From: Sandaracinobacteroides sp041675905
GTDB lineage: Bacteria; Pseudomonadota; Alphaproteobacteria; Sphingomonadales; Sphingomonadaceae
DNA length: 56,468 bases
Assembly (NCBI GenBank): GCA_041675905.1
Contig: JBAYSX010000017.1
Span: 1 to 56,468 of the forward strand
Direction of reading: 5' to 3'
Positions 33,244 to 42,283 of the stretch are shown here, one piece after another. Each line of letters starts with the position of its first letter. Position 1 is the first letter of the stretch. The notes beneath the pieces were generated by a model, which did not search any database, was not told the DNA's origin, and was given only the letters and a program-made list of their open reading frames with translations. Position numbers and translations under genes: made by a program.

Positions 33244-33708
33244 TCAGTTTCCCAGCAACATGGCGATATCCGCGCCCACCTGCATATCCGGCTCCACGCC
33301 GAAGCTGTGCTTGCGCAGCAGTCCATCGCGATCGATCAGGATCAGCGTCGGCGTTCCTCGCATGCCATAGGCCGTCATCGTCTGCGGTAAGGGTTCATCT
33401 TCCGACGGCGTATCGACGCCGACCGGAAACCGGATGCCATATTCCTGCAGGAACGCCGCCAGCGCCACCGGCGTCATCGCTGTATGATGTTCAAATACGG
33501 TATGCAAACCGATCACCGCCACCTGCGCCGGATCGAACTGCCGGGCAATGCGCTGCGCCTGGGGCAGACCATGCTGGACGCAACCGGGGCACAGCATCTG
33601 GAACGCGTGCACCACAACAACCTTGCCGCGAAGGCTTCCCAGACTCAATGGCTCGCTGTTGAACCACTGGCTGACATGCCAGGCCGGTGCGGGTTGCGGT
33701 GCCGACAT
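33244..33708 (-). CDS. Thioredoxin-like (AhpC/TSA or TlpA-type) redoxin
   Basis: A 154-aa thioredoxin-fold protein with the active site LCPGCVQH (CPGC at about 40-43) and GTPTLILIDRDG, the cis-Pro loop. No signal peptide is evident, so a cytoplasmic location is likely. It may act as a thiol peroxidase or disulfide reductase. It lies 23 bp after metB and directly ahead of the DUF488 gene. Confidence 0.85.
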   Translation of the reverse strand: MSAPQPAPAWHVSQWFNSEPLSLGSLRGKVVVVHAFQMLCPGCVQHGLPQAQRIARQFDPAQVAVIGLHTVFEHHTAMTPVALAAFLQEYGIRFPVGVDTPSEDEPLPQTMTAYGMRGTPTLILIDRDGLLRKHSFGVEPDMQVGADIAMLLGN

Positions 33709-33731
33709 TCAGCGCCTCCTCGATCAGCAGA

Positions 33732-34895
33732 CTAGCATGCCGCCAGCCCCGCTTCCAGTCCGGCGATCAGATCCTCCTCCGCCTCCAGCCCGACGGACAG
33801 ACGCAGCAGCCCGTCGCCGATGCCCGCTGTGGCGCGGGCTTCCGCACCCATATCGGCGTGGGTCATGGTGGCGGGATGCGCGACGAGGCTTTCGACACCG
33901 CCCAGCGATTCAGCGAGAAAAAACACCTGCACCGCGTCGATGAATTTTTTTACCGCATCCGTCCCGCCCGCCAGATCGAAGCTCAGCATGGCGCCGAAGC
34001 CGCGCTGTTGCTGTTTTGCGATGGCGTGGTTGGGGTGCGAGGGCAGACCGGGATAATAGACGCGGGCCACCGCCGGATGCGCTTCCAGCCGGCGGGCAAT
34101 CGCCATCGCATTGCGACTTTGCTGTTCGATGCGCGGAAACAGCGTGCGCAAACCACGCAGGGTGAGCCAGGCATCAAAGGGAGAGCCGGTGCTGCCGACG
34201 GTGTTGGCCCAGGCGCGCAGCGTTTCGACATCCGCCGGATCGCGGGCGATTACCGCGCCGCCGATCACATCGCTATGACCGTTCAGATATTTCGTGGTGG
34301 AATGGATGACGAAATCCGCACCCAGCGCCAGCGGTTGCTGCAAGGCCGGTGACAGGAAGGTGTTATCCACCGCCACTTTTGCACCAACGGCATGCGCCTT
34401 CGCCGCCAGCGTCGCAATATCCACCACGCGCATCAGGGGATTGCTCGGCGTTTCGATCAGCAACAGCTCCGGCTTCTCCGCCAGGGCCGCAGTCATGGCG
34501 GCGTCATCGCCCTGATCGGCCAGCGTCAGCTTGAAATGCCCGCGGGCGGCGCGGGCGTTCAGCAGTCGCTGCGTGCCGCCATAGCAATCATGCGCCGCCA
34601 GCACCCCTTCATCGGGATACACCTGGCCCAGCAGCAGGTCGATGGCGGCCATGCCGGTCGACGTCATCACCGCGCCCGCGCCGCCTTCCAGCTTCGCCAG
34701 CGCTTCGCCCAGCATATCGCGACCGGGATTGCCCGAACGGCCATAATCATAGGCGCGCGGCTGCCCGTAACCGGCAAAGGTGAAAGTGCTCGACAGGTAA
34801 ATGGGCGGGGCAACCGCGCCAAAAGCTGTGTCTGTCGCCACGCCATGGGCAACGGCGATGGTTTCCGGGGCCGGAGACGCGTTACGCTTCGTCAT
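33732..34895 (-). CDS. metB: Cystathionine gamma-synthase/lyase family PLP enzyme
   Basis: A 387-aa Cys/Met-metabolism PLP enzyme. The PLP lysine is in HSTTKYLNGHSDVIGG, and YGRSGNPGRDMLGEALAKLE and FFLAESLGGVESLVAHPATM are family signatures. The start at 34895 (MTKRNASPAPETIAVAHGVA) lies inside the end of cysI by 14 bp; the open frame continues upstream only as an out-of-phase shadow of cysI. Coupling to sulfite reductase genes supports a role in methionine/cysteine synthesis (cystathionine gamma-synthase), but a lyase role (MetC/Mgl type) is not excluded. Confidence 0.88.
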   Translation of the reverse strand: MTKRNASPAPETIAVAHGVATDTAFGAVAPPIYLSSTFTFAGYGQPRAYDYGRSGNPGRDMLGEALAKLEGGAGAVMTSTGMAAIDLLLGQVYPDEGVLAAHDCYGGTQRLLNARAARGHFKLTLADQGDDAAMTAALAEKPELLLIETPSNPLMRVVDIATLAAKAHAVGAKVAVDNTFLSPALQQPLALGADFVIHSTTKYLNGHSDVIGGAVIARDPADVETLRAWANTVGSTGSPFDAWLTLRGLRTLFPRIEQQSRNAMAIARRLEAHPAVARVYYPGLPSHPNHAIAKQQQRGFGAMLSFDLAGGTDAVKKFIDAVQVFFLAESLGGVESLVAHPATMTHADMGAEARATAGIGDGLLRLSVGLEAEEDLIAGLEAGLAAC

Positions 34896-36600
34896 TGAAA
34901 AAGCGCCCTTCGGTAACGGCGCGGACGATGCCCGCACGCACGGTGAAATCGCCGAAATGCTCGCCCGGCTCGCGTTCCTTCGCATAGCGGCCCAGCGCAT
35001 CGTCCAGCACTTCCAGGATGACCGGTTCGCCGACATTTTCGCGGACCATGCGGTTCAGCCGTTCGCCATGGAAACCCGCACCGAGATACAGATTATATTT
35101 GCCCGGCGCGCGCCCGGACAGGGCGATTTCGGCGATGTAGGGCCGTGAACAGCCATTGGGGCAACCGCTCATCCGCAGGGTGATGGGCTCGTCACGGATC
35201 CCGTGGCGGGCCATGATCGCCTCGATTTTCGGCAGAAGTTCCGGCATGTAGCGCTCACTCTCGGCCATCGCGAGGGCGCAGGTGGGCAGCGCCACGCAGG
35301 CGATGGCGTTGCGGCGTATGGGCGTTACATCGCGCTCGTCCAGCCGATGTTCGGCGAGCAACGCCTCGATCGCCGGTTTGTCTTCGGCGCGGATGCCGGA
35401 GATGAACAGATTGTGATTGGGCGTCAGGCGGAACGTACCGCGATGGATGCGGGCGATGTCGCGCAGCGCATCCAGCAGCGGAATATCGAGCCGCCCGCTC
35501 TGGATGAACAGGCCGAAGTGATAACGGTCGCCGGTTTGTATCCAGCCGAGCTGGTCGCCGTTAGAGGTGAATTCATAAGGCCGCGCCGGTTCCATGGCCG
35601 CGCCCATCCGCCGTTCGATCTCGGCCCTGACCCAATCTACGCCCTTGTCGTCGACGGTATATTTGAAGCGCGCATGCAGCCGTTCCTTGCGATCGCCGAA
35701 ATCCCGCTGCACGCCCATCACGGCATCCACGACGGCTTTCAGTTGCGCTTTGGGCACGAAGCCGATCACATCGGCGAGGCGCGGATAGGTTTCCGGCGCG
35801 GAATCGGTGCGACCCATGCCGCCGCCAATCGCCACGTTGAACCCTTCCAGACCATCGGGACCGCCGATGGCGATGAAACCCAGATCCTGGCTGTACACGT
35901 CGATATCGTTGGACGGCGGCAGCGCAAAGCCGATCTTGAATTTGCGCGGCATATAGGTCGGGCCATAGAATGGCTCTTCCGGTTCGCTGGTCGCCACCCG
36001 TTCGTCGCCATACCAGATTTCATGGTAGGCGTGGGTTTTCGGAATCACATGATCGCTGACCTTTTTCGCCAGCGCCGCCACCTCCGCGTGAAAGGACGAG
36101 GCGTCGGGATCGACCGTGCACATCACCCCGCGTGAATCATCGCCACAGGCGGCGATGGTATCGAGCAGCGTGTCGTGCAGCCCCTGGATGATCGGTCGCA
36201 GACTGTCTTTCAGCACCCAGTGAAACTGGAAGGTCTGCCGTGTCGTCAGCCGCAGCGTCTCGCCGCCATGCGCACGCGCCAGTTCATCCAGCTTCAGCCA
36301 TTGCGCCGGCGTGCAGATACCGCCGGGCAGACGCACGCGGATCATGAACTGGTACGCCGGCTCCAGCTTCTGGCGGCGGCGCTCGTCGCGGATATCGCGG
36401 TCGTCCTGCTGGTAGATGCCGTGAAACTTCATCAGCTTCACATCATCCTCTTCCGGTACAGAACCGGTAATCCGGTCCAGCAGACCATCGCTGATGGTGC
36501 CGCGCAGATAGTCGCTGCGCGCCTTCATGCTTTCGTCATAGCTCAGTTTGTCGAGCGGCTGCGAAATATCATGGCTGCGGTCGATGTTGGTGTCGGTCAT
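34882..36600 (-). CDS. cysI: Assimilatory sulfite reductase, hemoprotein subunit
   Basis: CysI reduces sulfite to sulfide using a coupled siroheme and 4Fe-4S cluster. The 572-aa protein has two ferredoxin-like/siroheme repeats, RLTTRQTFQFHW, and the cluster motif CVALPTC...SGCPNGCSRP near residues 432-480 that supplies the four cysteines. It starts MTDTNIDRSHDISQPLDKLS, 9 bp after cysJ, and its end overlaps metB. Electrons come from CysJ. Confidence 0.96.
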   Translation of the reverse strand: MTDTNIDRSHDISQPLDKLSYDESMKARSDYLRGTISDGLLDRITGSVPEEDDVKLMKFHGIYQQDDRDIRDERRRQKLEPAYQFMIRVRLPGGICTPAQWLKLDELARAHGGETLRLTTRQTFQFHWVLKDSLRPIIQGLHDTLLDTIAACGDDSRGVMCTVDPDASSFHAEVAALAKKVSDHVIPKTHAYHEIWYGDERVATSEPEEPFYGPTYMPRKFKIGFALPPSNDIDVYSQDLGFIAIGGPDGLEGFNVAIGGGMGRTDSAPETYPRLADVIGFVPKAQLKAVVDAVMGVQRDFGDRKERLHARFKYTVDDKGVDWVRAEIERRMGAAMEPARPYEFTSNGDQLGWIQTGDRYHFGLFIQSGRLDIPLLDALRDIARIHRGTFRLTPNHNLFISGIRAEDKPAIEALLAEHRLDERDVTPIRRNAIACVALPTCALAMAESERYMPELLPKIEAIMARHGIRDEPITLRMSGCPNGCSRPYIAEIALSGRAPGKYNLYLGAGFHGERLNRMVRENVGEPVILEVLDDALGRYAKEREPGEHFGDFTVRAGIVRAVTEGRFFNDEA

Positions 36601-36609
36601 ATCCGCCTC

Positions 36610-38427
36610 TCAATAGACGTCGCGCTGGTACCGCCGGTCGGCCTGGAGGGTGCGCACATAATCCTCGGCGGCTTCCCGCCCGATCCGGGCCTCTTTCGCG
36701 ACGATATTCACCAAGGCCTCATGCACATCCGGCGCGAGATGACTGGCGTCGCCGCATACATAGATATGCGCGCCATCCTCGATCCATGCAAACAGGTCCG
36801 CCGCCTGCTCCTGCATACGGTGCTGGACATAGACTTTCTCGCCCCGGTCGCGCGAGAAGGCCACATCCATCCGGCTCAAGGTGCCGTCTTTCAGCCAGGT
36901 CTGCCACTCGATCTGGTAAAGGAAATCGGTGCGGAAATTGCGCTCGCCGAAAAACAGCCAGCTGCGTCCGCCGCCGCCATCAGCCTCGCGGTGCTGCAGG
37001 AAGGCGCGATACGGGGCAACGCCGGTGCCGGCGCCAATCATGATGATCGGCGCACCATCCGTCGGCAGGCGGAAATGCGGGTTGGACTGGATATAGACCG
37101 GCAGCACCGAATCTTCGGGGGAACGATCCGCCAGCATGGCGGAGGCCACTCCGGCGCGCGGCCTATCATGCAGCATATAGCGCACCGGCGACACCGTCAG
37201 ATGCGCCTCTTCCGGCGCATATGCGAGGCTCGACGCCAGCGAATAGAGCCGGGGCTGCAAGGGCCTGAGCCCGACGGCGAAATCCTGCGGCGACAACCCG
37301 GTGACGGGATAACGGCGGACGATATCGATGATATGGTGGGTGTTCAGGAAGGCGGAACGCTCTCCGGTGCGGTCTTCCTGTTGCAGTTGCTGCAGTTCTT
37401 CCGCTTGTGTCAGCTGTGCCCAATGGTCGAGGAAACGCGGGGTCGCCGCGGTGATTTCATAATGGCGGGTCAGCGCGTCGGCGATGCCGGCCTGCTCGCC
37501 CCTGATCTCTACTGCCGCACCACCATCGATCTGCAATGTATCGAGAAGTGCGGACACAAGTTCCGGGTCGTTCGTCGCCATCAGCCCCAGCGCATCGCCG
37601 GGCTCATAGACGATCCCCGATCCTTCCAGCGACAATTCGATATGCCGGGTTTCCTTCGTCGATCCGCGCCCGACGATGGGCAGATTATCGAGGACAGTCG
37701 CCGGGAATGGATTACGCTTGTCGTAAACGGTTTGCGGCGCGAAGGTCGGGCCGCCCGCCGCGGCCATTGCCGGGACAGGCGCACTGGCGGCAAGTTCGGC
37801 CTGTTCGGCGGCCAGCAGCGTCAGGATTTCGTCTGTCCACTTCGCCGCCGGATCATCATAATCGACATCGCAATCGACGCGCGGCGCAAGGCGGGTTGCC
37901 CCCAGTTCCTCGAAGCGGCGATCGAGGCGCTTGCCGGCCTCGCAGTAAAATTCATAAGTTGAATCGCCCAGCGCCAGCACGGTGAAACGCACACCATCCA
38001 GCTTCGGCGCTTTCCGCCCTTCGACAAATTCGAAAAACCCGGTGGCCGGTTGCGGCGGATCGCCTTCGCCATATGTGCTGACAACGATCAGCACATCCTG
38101 TTCCTGGCCAAGCTGACGCACCTTGTAATCGGCCATATCGGCGACTGTTGCGGCAAGGTCGCGCTTTTGGGCTTCTTCGCCCAGAATCCGCGCAAGCCCG
38201 GCGCTGTTGCCGGTTTCGCTGCCATAAAGAATGGTCAGTTTGCGCGCCGCCGGACGACCGGCCTCCGCCACCGGTTGCACGCCAGTACGGGCAAGGCCAG
38301 CTTCGAGGCCGGCGAAATAACCGCTGATCCATTGCGCCTGTGCCGGGCCGATCGATTGCCCGAGTTGCCGGACAAGCCGCCATTGTTCCGGCGTAAGCGC
38401 GCTCCCCGCCTGATCCGTTCCTGTCAT
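36610..38427 (-). CDS. cysJ: NADPH-sulfite reductase flavoprotein subunit
   Basis: CysJ passes electrons from NADPH via FAD and FMN to CysI. The 605-aa protein has an N-terminal flavodoxin domain (LYGSETGNSAGLARILGEEA, VSTYGEGDPPQP), an FAD-binding ferredoxin-reductase domain (RLYSLASSL) and an NADP domain (GAGTGVAPYRAFLQHREA, VCGDASHLAPDVHEAL). It heads a cysJ-cysI-metB operon on the minus strand, which fits sulfate assimilation. Start is the ATG at 38427. Confidence 0.95.
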   Translation of the reverse strand: MTGTDQAGSALTPEQWRLVRQLGQSIGPAQAQWISGYFAGLEAGLARTGVQPVAEAGRPAARKLTILYGSETGNSAGLARILGEEAQKRDLAATVADMADYKVRQLGQEQDVLIVVSTYGEGDPPQPATGFFEFVEGRKAPKLDGVRFTVLALGDSTYEFYCEAGKRLDRRFEELGATRLAPRVDCDVDYDDPAAKWTDEILTLLAAEQAELAASAPVPAMAAAGGPTFAPQTVYDKRNPFPATVLDNLPIVGRGSTKETRHIELSLEGSGIVYEPGDALGLMATNDPELVSALLDTLQIDGGAAVEIRGEQAGIADALTRHYEITAATPRFLDHWAQLTQAEELQQLQQEDRTGERSAFLNTHHIIDIVRRYPVTGLSPQDFAVGLRPLQPRLYSLASSLAYAPEEAHLTVSPVRYMLHDRPRAGVASAMLADRSPEDSVLPVYIQSNPHFRLPTDGAPIIMIGAGTGVAPYRAFLQHREADGGGGRSWLFFGERNFRTDFLYQIEWQTWLKDGTLSRMDVAFSRDRGEKVYVQHRMQEQAADLFAWIEDGAHIYVCGDASHLAPDVHEALVNIVAKEARIGREAAEDYVRTLQADRRYQRDVY

Positions 38428-38735
38428 ACTGTCATACCTTCAAGCACTGCGCCCCTTCCCGGGATTTCGTTACGCGCACCGGACAGGCAGTTTTCCGCCT
38501 CGGCCAAGAGTGAAGACAATCATCCCGACCGGCAACGCATTTTTTGCAGGGCATCCCAAAGAAAGAGTTTGCGCGGGCATCCGCACCGTTGGAAGCACGC
38601 ATGTGACAGATTTACAACAATTCGAAACCGATTTCTGGCAGGCATGCAACACAGGAGACATCGACGCGTTTGCGTTGTATCGGGAGGCATCCATCGGCAT
38701 CGGTCGCAATATGATGCTGATCTGATCAGGAGATT
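38428..38735. other. 308-bp intergenic region between cysJ and the OMP gene
   Basis: The divergent promoters of the cysJ operon and the OMP gene should lie here. No clear -35/-10 pair or palindrome stood out. The only coding-like signal is the short ORF 38603-38725, listed separately. Confidence 0.5.
38603..38725 (+). pseudogene. Short ORF resembling an SnoaL/DUF4440 N-terminus
   Basis: A GTG-started 40-codon frame reads MTDLQQFETDFWQACNTGDI then DAFALYREASIGIGRNMMLI. The FWQAxNxGDxDAxxxLY pattern resembles the first helix of SnoaL-like/DUF4440 proteins, but no cone-fold core follows. A GGAAG motif precedes it, and it ends 10 bp before the OMP start. It may be a real small protein, a stub, or chance. 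Confidence 0.3.
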
Positions 38736-39293
38736 ATGATGAAAAAGCTGTTACTTACGGCTGTGGCCGCGCTCTGCCTGCCCGCCGCCGCCATCGCGCA
38801 GGAAGCGCCGGATGGTACGCCTGCTTACGGCATCGAGCCCTATTTCGGCATCGGCGGCGGCTATCATGACTTCGACCGTGGCAACCGGGGCGCACTGCAG
38901 TGGAACAATGGAAAAGCCGCCAGCGGCGCGCTGGTCACCGCCTTTGCCGGCGTCAATTTTCCGGTGAAATTCCTCGTGGTCGGCGTTGAAGGCAATGTCG
39001 CCAAGGGTTTCAGCGACATCGATTGGGAATATGGCGTCACCGGGCATATCGGTATCCGTGCCGGCGACAGCGGTATGTTCTTCGTCCGTGGCGGCTACCA
39101 CTGGGTCGAGGGCGACAAGGGCTTCCGGAACGACAAGAACGAAATCTATGGTTTCGGTGTTGAAGTCGGCCCGAAAGACATTGGCCTCGGCGGTATTACC
39201 GGCAACGCCGGTGTGCGCCTGCGCCTGGCCGTCGATACGTTCGACGAATTCCAGAGCATCCGGCCGACCGCCGCGCTGGTATTCCACTTCTAA
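38736..39293 (+). CDS. Small outer-membrane beta-barrel protein
   Basis: A 185-aa protein with a signal peptide (MMKKLLLTAVAALCLPAAAIAQ, cleavage after AIAQ) and alternating amphipathic strands (GIGGGYHDFDRG, ALVTAFAGVNFPVKFLVVGV, GVTGHIGIRAGDSGMFFVRG), ending TAALVFHF with a terminal Phe, the outer-membrane-assembly signature. An AGGAG-type site precedes the paired ATG. It resembles opacity/Ail-type or OmpA-like small barrels. A hairpin terminator follows. Function unknown. Confidence 0.85.
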   Translation: MMKKLLLTAVAALCLPAAAIAQEAPDGTPAYGIEPYFGIGGGYHDFDRGNRGALQWNNGKAASGALVTAFAGVNFPVKFLVVGVEGNVAKGFSDIDWEYGVTGHIGIRAGDSGMFFVRGGYHWVEGDKGFRNDKNEIYGFGVEVGPKDIGLGGITGNAGVRLRLAVDTFDEFQSIRPTAALVFHF

Positions 39294-39302
39294 ACGGATT
39301 TT

Positions 39303-39328
39303 GCAGCCGGAACCTCTGTTCCGGCTGC
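39303..39328. terminator. Hairpin after the OMP gene
   Basis: GCAGCCGGAAC (39303-39313), loop CTCT, GTTCCGGCTGC (39318-39328): a perfect 11-bp stem between the OMP gene and the converging host-attachment gene. No T-run follows, so its action as a classical terminator is uncertain. Confidence 0.6.
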
Positions 39329-39350
39329 ACATTCTCCGACAGGCAGTCCG

Positions 39351-39851
39351 TTACGCCCGGGTGAGGGCCTCCTCGATCTCCGGAACGGGATGGTTGGTCA
39401 AATCCTTCTCGATTTCCCCGACCAGGCGAGCGTTGGTCTCCTGGTGAAAATGTTTGCGTAATTCGCCCAGCGTCCGTGCGGGGGCGACCACAATCAACCG
39501 ATCAAAATCATTGGATAGCGCACGCCGGTTCACCATATCCGCCATTTCGGCGGCGAACCGTTCTTCCTCCAGTGCGTGATAGTCCGGCTCATCCATGCTT
39601 CCTCGCGAAGGCGCAAAACCCGCGCCCTGCCCCAGCGCCCCTGCTTGCGCGATGCGCGGCGCGCCCGGGCCGGATTGGGTTGACGACGCCCGCCCGGCGG
39701 CATCCGATTTCTGCTCGGAATCCTTCGGGTTTTCATGGATTGCCTTGTCTTCCAGCTCAAGACGGAGATGCTCGACATCGCCCGCATTCCGGAGCAGCAG
39801 CATCTTGCGCCCGTCGGCAACCAGAACCAATGTGTTATGTGTTACCCGCAT
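39351..39851 (-). CDS. Host-attachment protein family (AtsA/ROSMUC-type)
   Basis: A 166-aa soluble protein starting MRVTHNTLVLVADGRKMLLL, with RLIVVAPARTLGELRKHFHQ and a C-terminal LVGEIEKDLTNHPVPEIEEA, matching the family annotated as 'protein required for attachment to host cells' (Pfam PF10116). The central part is Gly/Ser-rich and probably disordered. The ATG at 39851 is preferred over an in-frame TTG at 39857 because GGGGAGA lies 8 bp ahead. It follows a 72-aa gene by 24 bp. The name is historical; the family occurs in many free-living bacteria. Confidence 0.85.
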   Translation of the reverse strand: MRVTHNTLVLVADGRKMLLLRNAGDVEHLRLELEDKAIHENPKDSEQKSDAAGRASSTQSGPGAPRIAQAGALGQGAGFAPSRGSMDEPDYHALEEERFAAEMADMVNRRALSNDFDRLIVVAPARTLGELRKHFHQETNARLVGEIEKDLTNHPVPEIEEALTRA

Positions 39852-39875
39852 CGCCAATCTCCCCAGGGTGCGCCA

Positions 39876-40094
39876 TCAGGAACGGCGCGGCAGCGAAGGC
39901 CTGTCGCCGCCCTCGGGCCTGTCCCGCCCGTCCACTGTGGTTGGGAGGGGGTCACCGCCCTCCGCGGTCTTGTATTCGTCGCGCTGCCCAACCTTCCGGG
40001 CCATATTGCCGCCACCGGAACCTTGCTGCGACGGTGTATGCAGCGTTTCGGCATCCTCAATCAGATCGCGATCGTCTTTCCGTTTATCGGCCAT
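39876..40094 (-). CDS. Small hydrophilic protein, unknown
   Basis: A 72-aa, strongly charged protein (MADKRKDDRDLIEDAETLHT, then Gly-rich and Pro/Arg-rich). The start at 40094 has an excellent Shine-Dalgarno (AGGGGAGAGGAG). No domain is recognised. It precedes the host-attachment gene and may share its transcript. Short, charged proteins of this type are common in sphingomonads, which fits a real gene rather than a shadow. Confidence 0.6.
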   Translation of the reverse strand: MADKRKDDRDLIEDAETLHTPSQQGSGGGNMARKVGQRDEYKTAEGGDPLPTTVDGRDRPEGGDRPSLPRRS

Positions 40095-40222
40095 TTCGTT
40101 CCACTCCTCTCCCCTGTGAACGAAACGGAAGATACCATGTTCCATCGGCGTCCACCTGAAGAGTCGCATAGTTTTTTGACAGCATCCTATCGGCTATATT
40201 ACGGGAGTTTCGGGAGACAATA

Positions 40223-40996
40223 ATGAACGCGGCAGAGTTCGCCACACGTACCGGATCCGATCTCTGGCGGGCCTCCTCGCCACTGCGCGAGCGGCGGTTT
40301 GGCGACCAGACCGCAGAGTCGGTTTCACGCGGCCTCGTGGCGGAAACCATGATATTTCTGGAAACTTTGGTCGAGGCCAAAGCAAGCGTGTTTCTGTGGC
40401 TGGGTTCCGACTGCGAGATTGTCGAAGCGCAAATGCGCAACATCGACGCCGGGATGGTGGCGCGTTACGAGGCGGGTCTGGGTGCTGAGGACCCGTTGCA
40501 TGCGCGCCGGATCAAACGGACGCGGCGCACGATTGCGTTGATGAGCGCCAATGAAACGCACGTCCAGCCGGGCTACAGGGCATATTTTGAGTCGATTGGC
40601 TTCGGCGATGAACTCGCGTTGATGTTATGGCGACGTGACCGGCCCTTTGCCTGCCTGTCGCTCTGTCGCGGGATAAACGATCCGCCTTTTTCCATCTCTG
40701 CATATAATTGGGACGCCCTGCTCAGATATATCGAGACTTCGCTGTCCTGGCATAGCCGCTTCCGCTACGATCATGTCGAACATAGCCTGGCCGCGCGCTT
40801 CCAGTTGAAGCCGCGCGAGATCGACGTTGTGGAGTTGATCCTGCAAGGCAAATCCAATGCCGACATATCAGAAATTCTGGACATCAGCCTCGCGACGGTG
40901 AAAGTCCATGTGGGGCGCATCCTTGGCAAGATGGGGGTCGACAGCCGGCTGGCGCTTGCCTGCCTGGTCAGTCATTTGCCGGCGCACGCGGTCTAG
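40223..40996 (+). CDS. LuxR-type regulator
   Basis: A 257-aa protein with an unassigned N-terminal sensor-like domain (about 1-180) and a C-terminal LuxR HTH (RFQLKPREIDVVELILQGKS, NADISEILDISLATVKVHVG, RILGKMGVDSRLAL). The N-domain does not clearly match an autoinducer-binding domain, so the signal is unknown. It is preceded by weak promoter elements (TTGACA at 40176-40181). Similar in layout to the regulator at 44226; the two may be paralogues. The nearest genes are transporters, which suggests control of uptake. Confidence 0.87.
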   Translation: MNAAEFATRTGSDLWRASSPLRERRFGDQTAESVSRGLVAETMIFLETLVEAKASVFLWLGSDCEIVEAQMRNIDAGMVARYEAGLGAEDPLHARRIKRTRRTIALMSANETHVQPGYRAYFESIGFGDELALMLWRRDRPFACLSLCRGINDPPFSISAYNWDALLRYIETSLSWHSRFRYDHVEHSLAARFQLKPREIDVVELILQGKSNADISEILDISLATVKVHVGRILGKMGVDSRLALACLVSHLPAHAV

Positions 40997-41119
40997 TTGG
41001 CGGAGTTTCGACATCAAGGCCCGGAACAGCTTTCCGTCACCGCCCGAATTCGTCAGTCATTCAGCATTACTCCCGGGATGATCGGTGCCGACCAAAGCGG
41101 GCATCTTGCACACCCACCT

Positions 41120-42283
41120 TCAAATAACGGGATTTCCAAGCCACTCCTGTCGCTTCCGCCAGCCGGTCAGAACGACCGAAACCGTGGTGACGATAATACT
41201 GAAAACGAGCAGGACAACCGACAAAAACTCCGCACGGGCATAATCGCCATCCGCCACGAGGACGCCCGCGATCGCGGGGCCGAACGCAAAGCCCAGCGTC
41301 TGCGCGGCGACAGCGGCCGCCATCCAGCGGCCGTCGGTATCGACCAGCGCAACCGCTCCCAACATCAACACCATAGCGGCGTTGCTCGCGCCGTTGAAGC
41401 CGGACGCCAGAACGCTGTAGGGTATGGAACCCGTCATCTGCCCCATCAGCAGTACCGACACTGCCGTCACCGTCACAGCAAGCAGGCACATGACGGAGGC
41501 AGGCATGATACGCCCCGCCAACCCTGCCAGAAGAGCGCCGACGAACGCCGCGATTTGCGAAAGCGTCAGCCCGACCGCCGCCTGTTTCGGGCTGGCGCCC
41601 ATGTCGAGCCCGATCTGGAACAGGTAAGGCCACAGAACACCCAGGCCCAGAAACAGCAGGCTTGCTGCCCCAAGCGCAGTAAACCGTTCCGCAGTCCGGG
41701 AGCCGCTCCGCGTCGCTCTCACGCCGTCCGCCGCACTCCGGGGCATGCCTTGCAAGGCCGAAAACCCTGGCAGCGCCACCAACATGAAGTAAAGGAAGAT
41801 CGCCGCCGTACCCCAGCGCCCGGCCAGGAGGGGGAGGAAAAAGGACGCAGCGGCAACATGAGCGGTGCTCGCGGCCAATATATAACCGAGCGTCTTGTCC
41901 GCATAGGGCGTCAGCCCGGCCGCGGCGTAGCTTCGCGAGATCAGCAACCCCGATCCCAGGCCGGAAATGAACCGCGCCACCATCATAAGCTCGACAACCG
42001 GAGCGGCAAACAGGGAAAATGCGCCGCCGACAAGGATCAGCAATAATCCCACCGCCGATAGCATCCGCCAGCTCAGGCGCGCACCCATGAACGTCAGCGC
42101 CAGGTTGGTTGCGGCAATGCCAAACACTTCGGCAGACGCGATATAGCCCGCCGCGCCCGGCGCGAAACCGCTATGTTCTATCATGGAACTGACGAGCACC
42201 GGCTGAAGACCGATACTGGCCAGACCGATCGTTGCGAGGAGGATAAACGACCCGTTTCGCCGGTACGCTTCAGTGGGGATCAC
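41120..42283 (-). CDS. MFS transporter
   Basis: A 387-aa 12-TM permease of the major facilitator superfamily, starting MIPTEAYRRNGSFILLATIG. Long hydrophobic segments alternate with short loops (GARLSWRMLSAVGLLLILVG, ADKTLGYILAASTAHVAAAS). No substrate-defining motif is evident. It diverges from a second MFS gene across a 389-bp region with a dyad at 42573. The regulator at 40223 is convergent to it. Confidence 0.85.
   Translation of the reverse strand: MIPTEAYRRNGSFILLATIGLASIGLQPVLVSSMIEHSGFAPGAAGYIASAEVFGIAATNLALTFMGARLSWRMLSAVGLLLILVGGAFSLFAAPVVELMMVARFISGLGSGLLISRSYAAAGLTPYADKTLGYILAASTAHVAAASFFLPLLAGRWGTAAIFLYFMLVALPGFSALQGMPRSAADGVRATRSGSRTAERFTALGAASLLFLGLGVLWPYLFQIGLDMGASPKQAAVGLTLSQIAAFVGALLAGLAGRIMPASVMCLLAVTVTAVSVLLMGQMTGSIPYSVLASGFNGASNAAMVLMLGAVALVDTDGRWMAAAVAAQTLGFAFGPAIAGVLVADGDYARAEFLSVVLLVFSIIVTTVSVVLTGWRKRQEWLGNPVI

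Noticed and set aside
36175..37962. A 595-codon plus-strand open frame opposite cysI and cysJ
   Set aside because: A GC-driven antisense shadow; cysI and cysJ carry full motif sets on the other strand.
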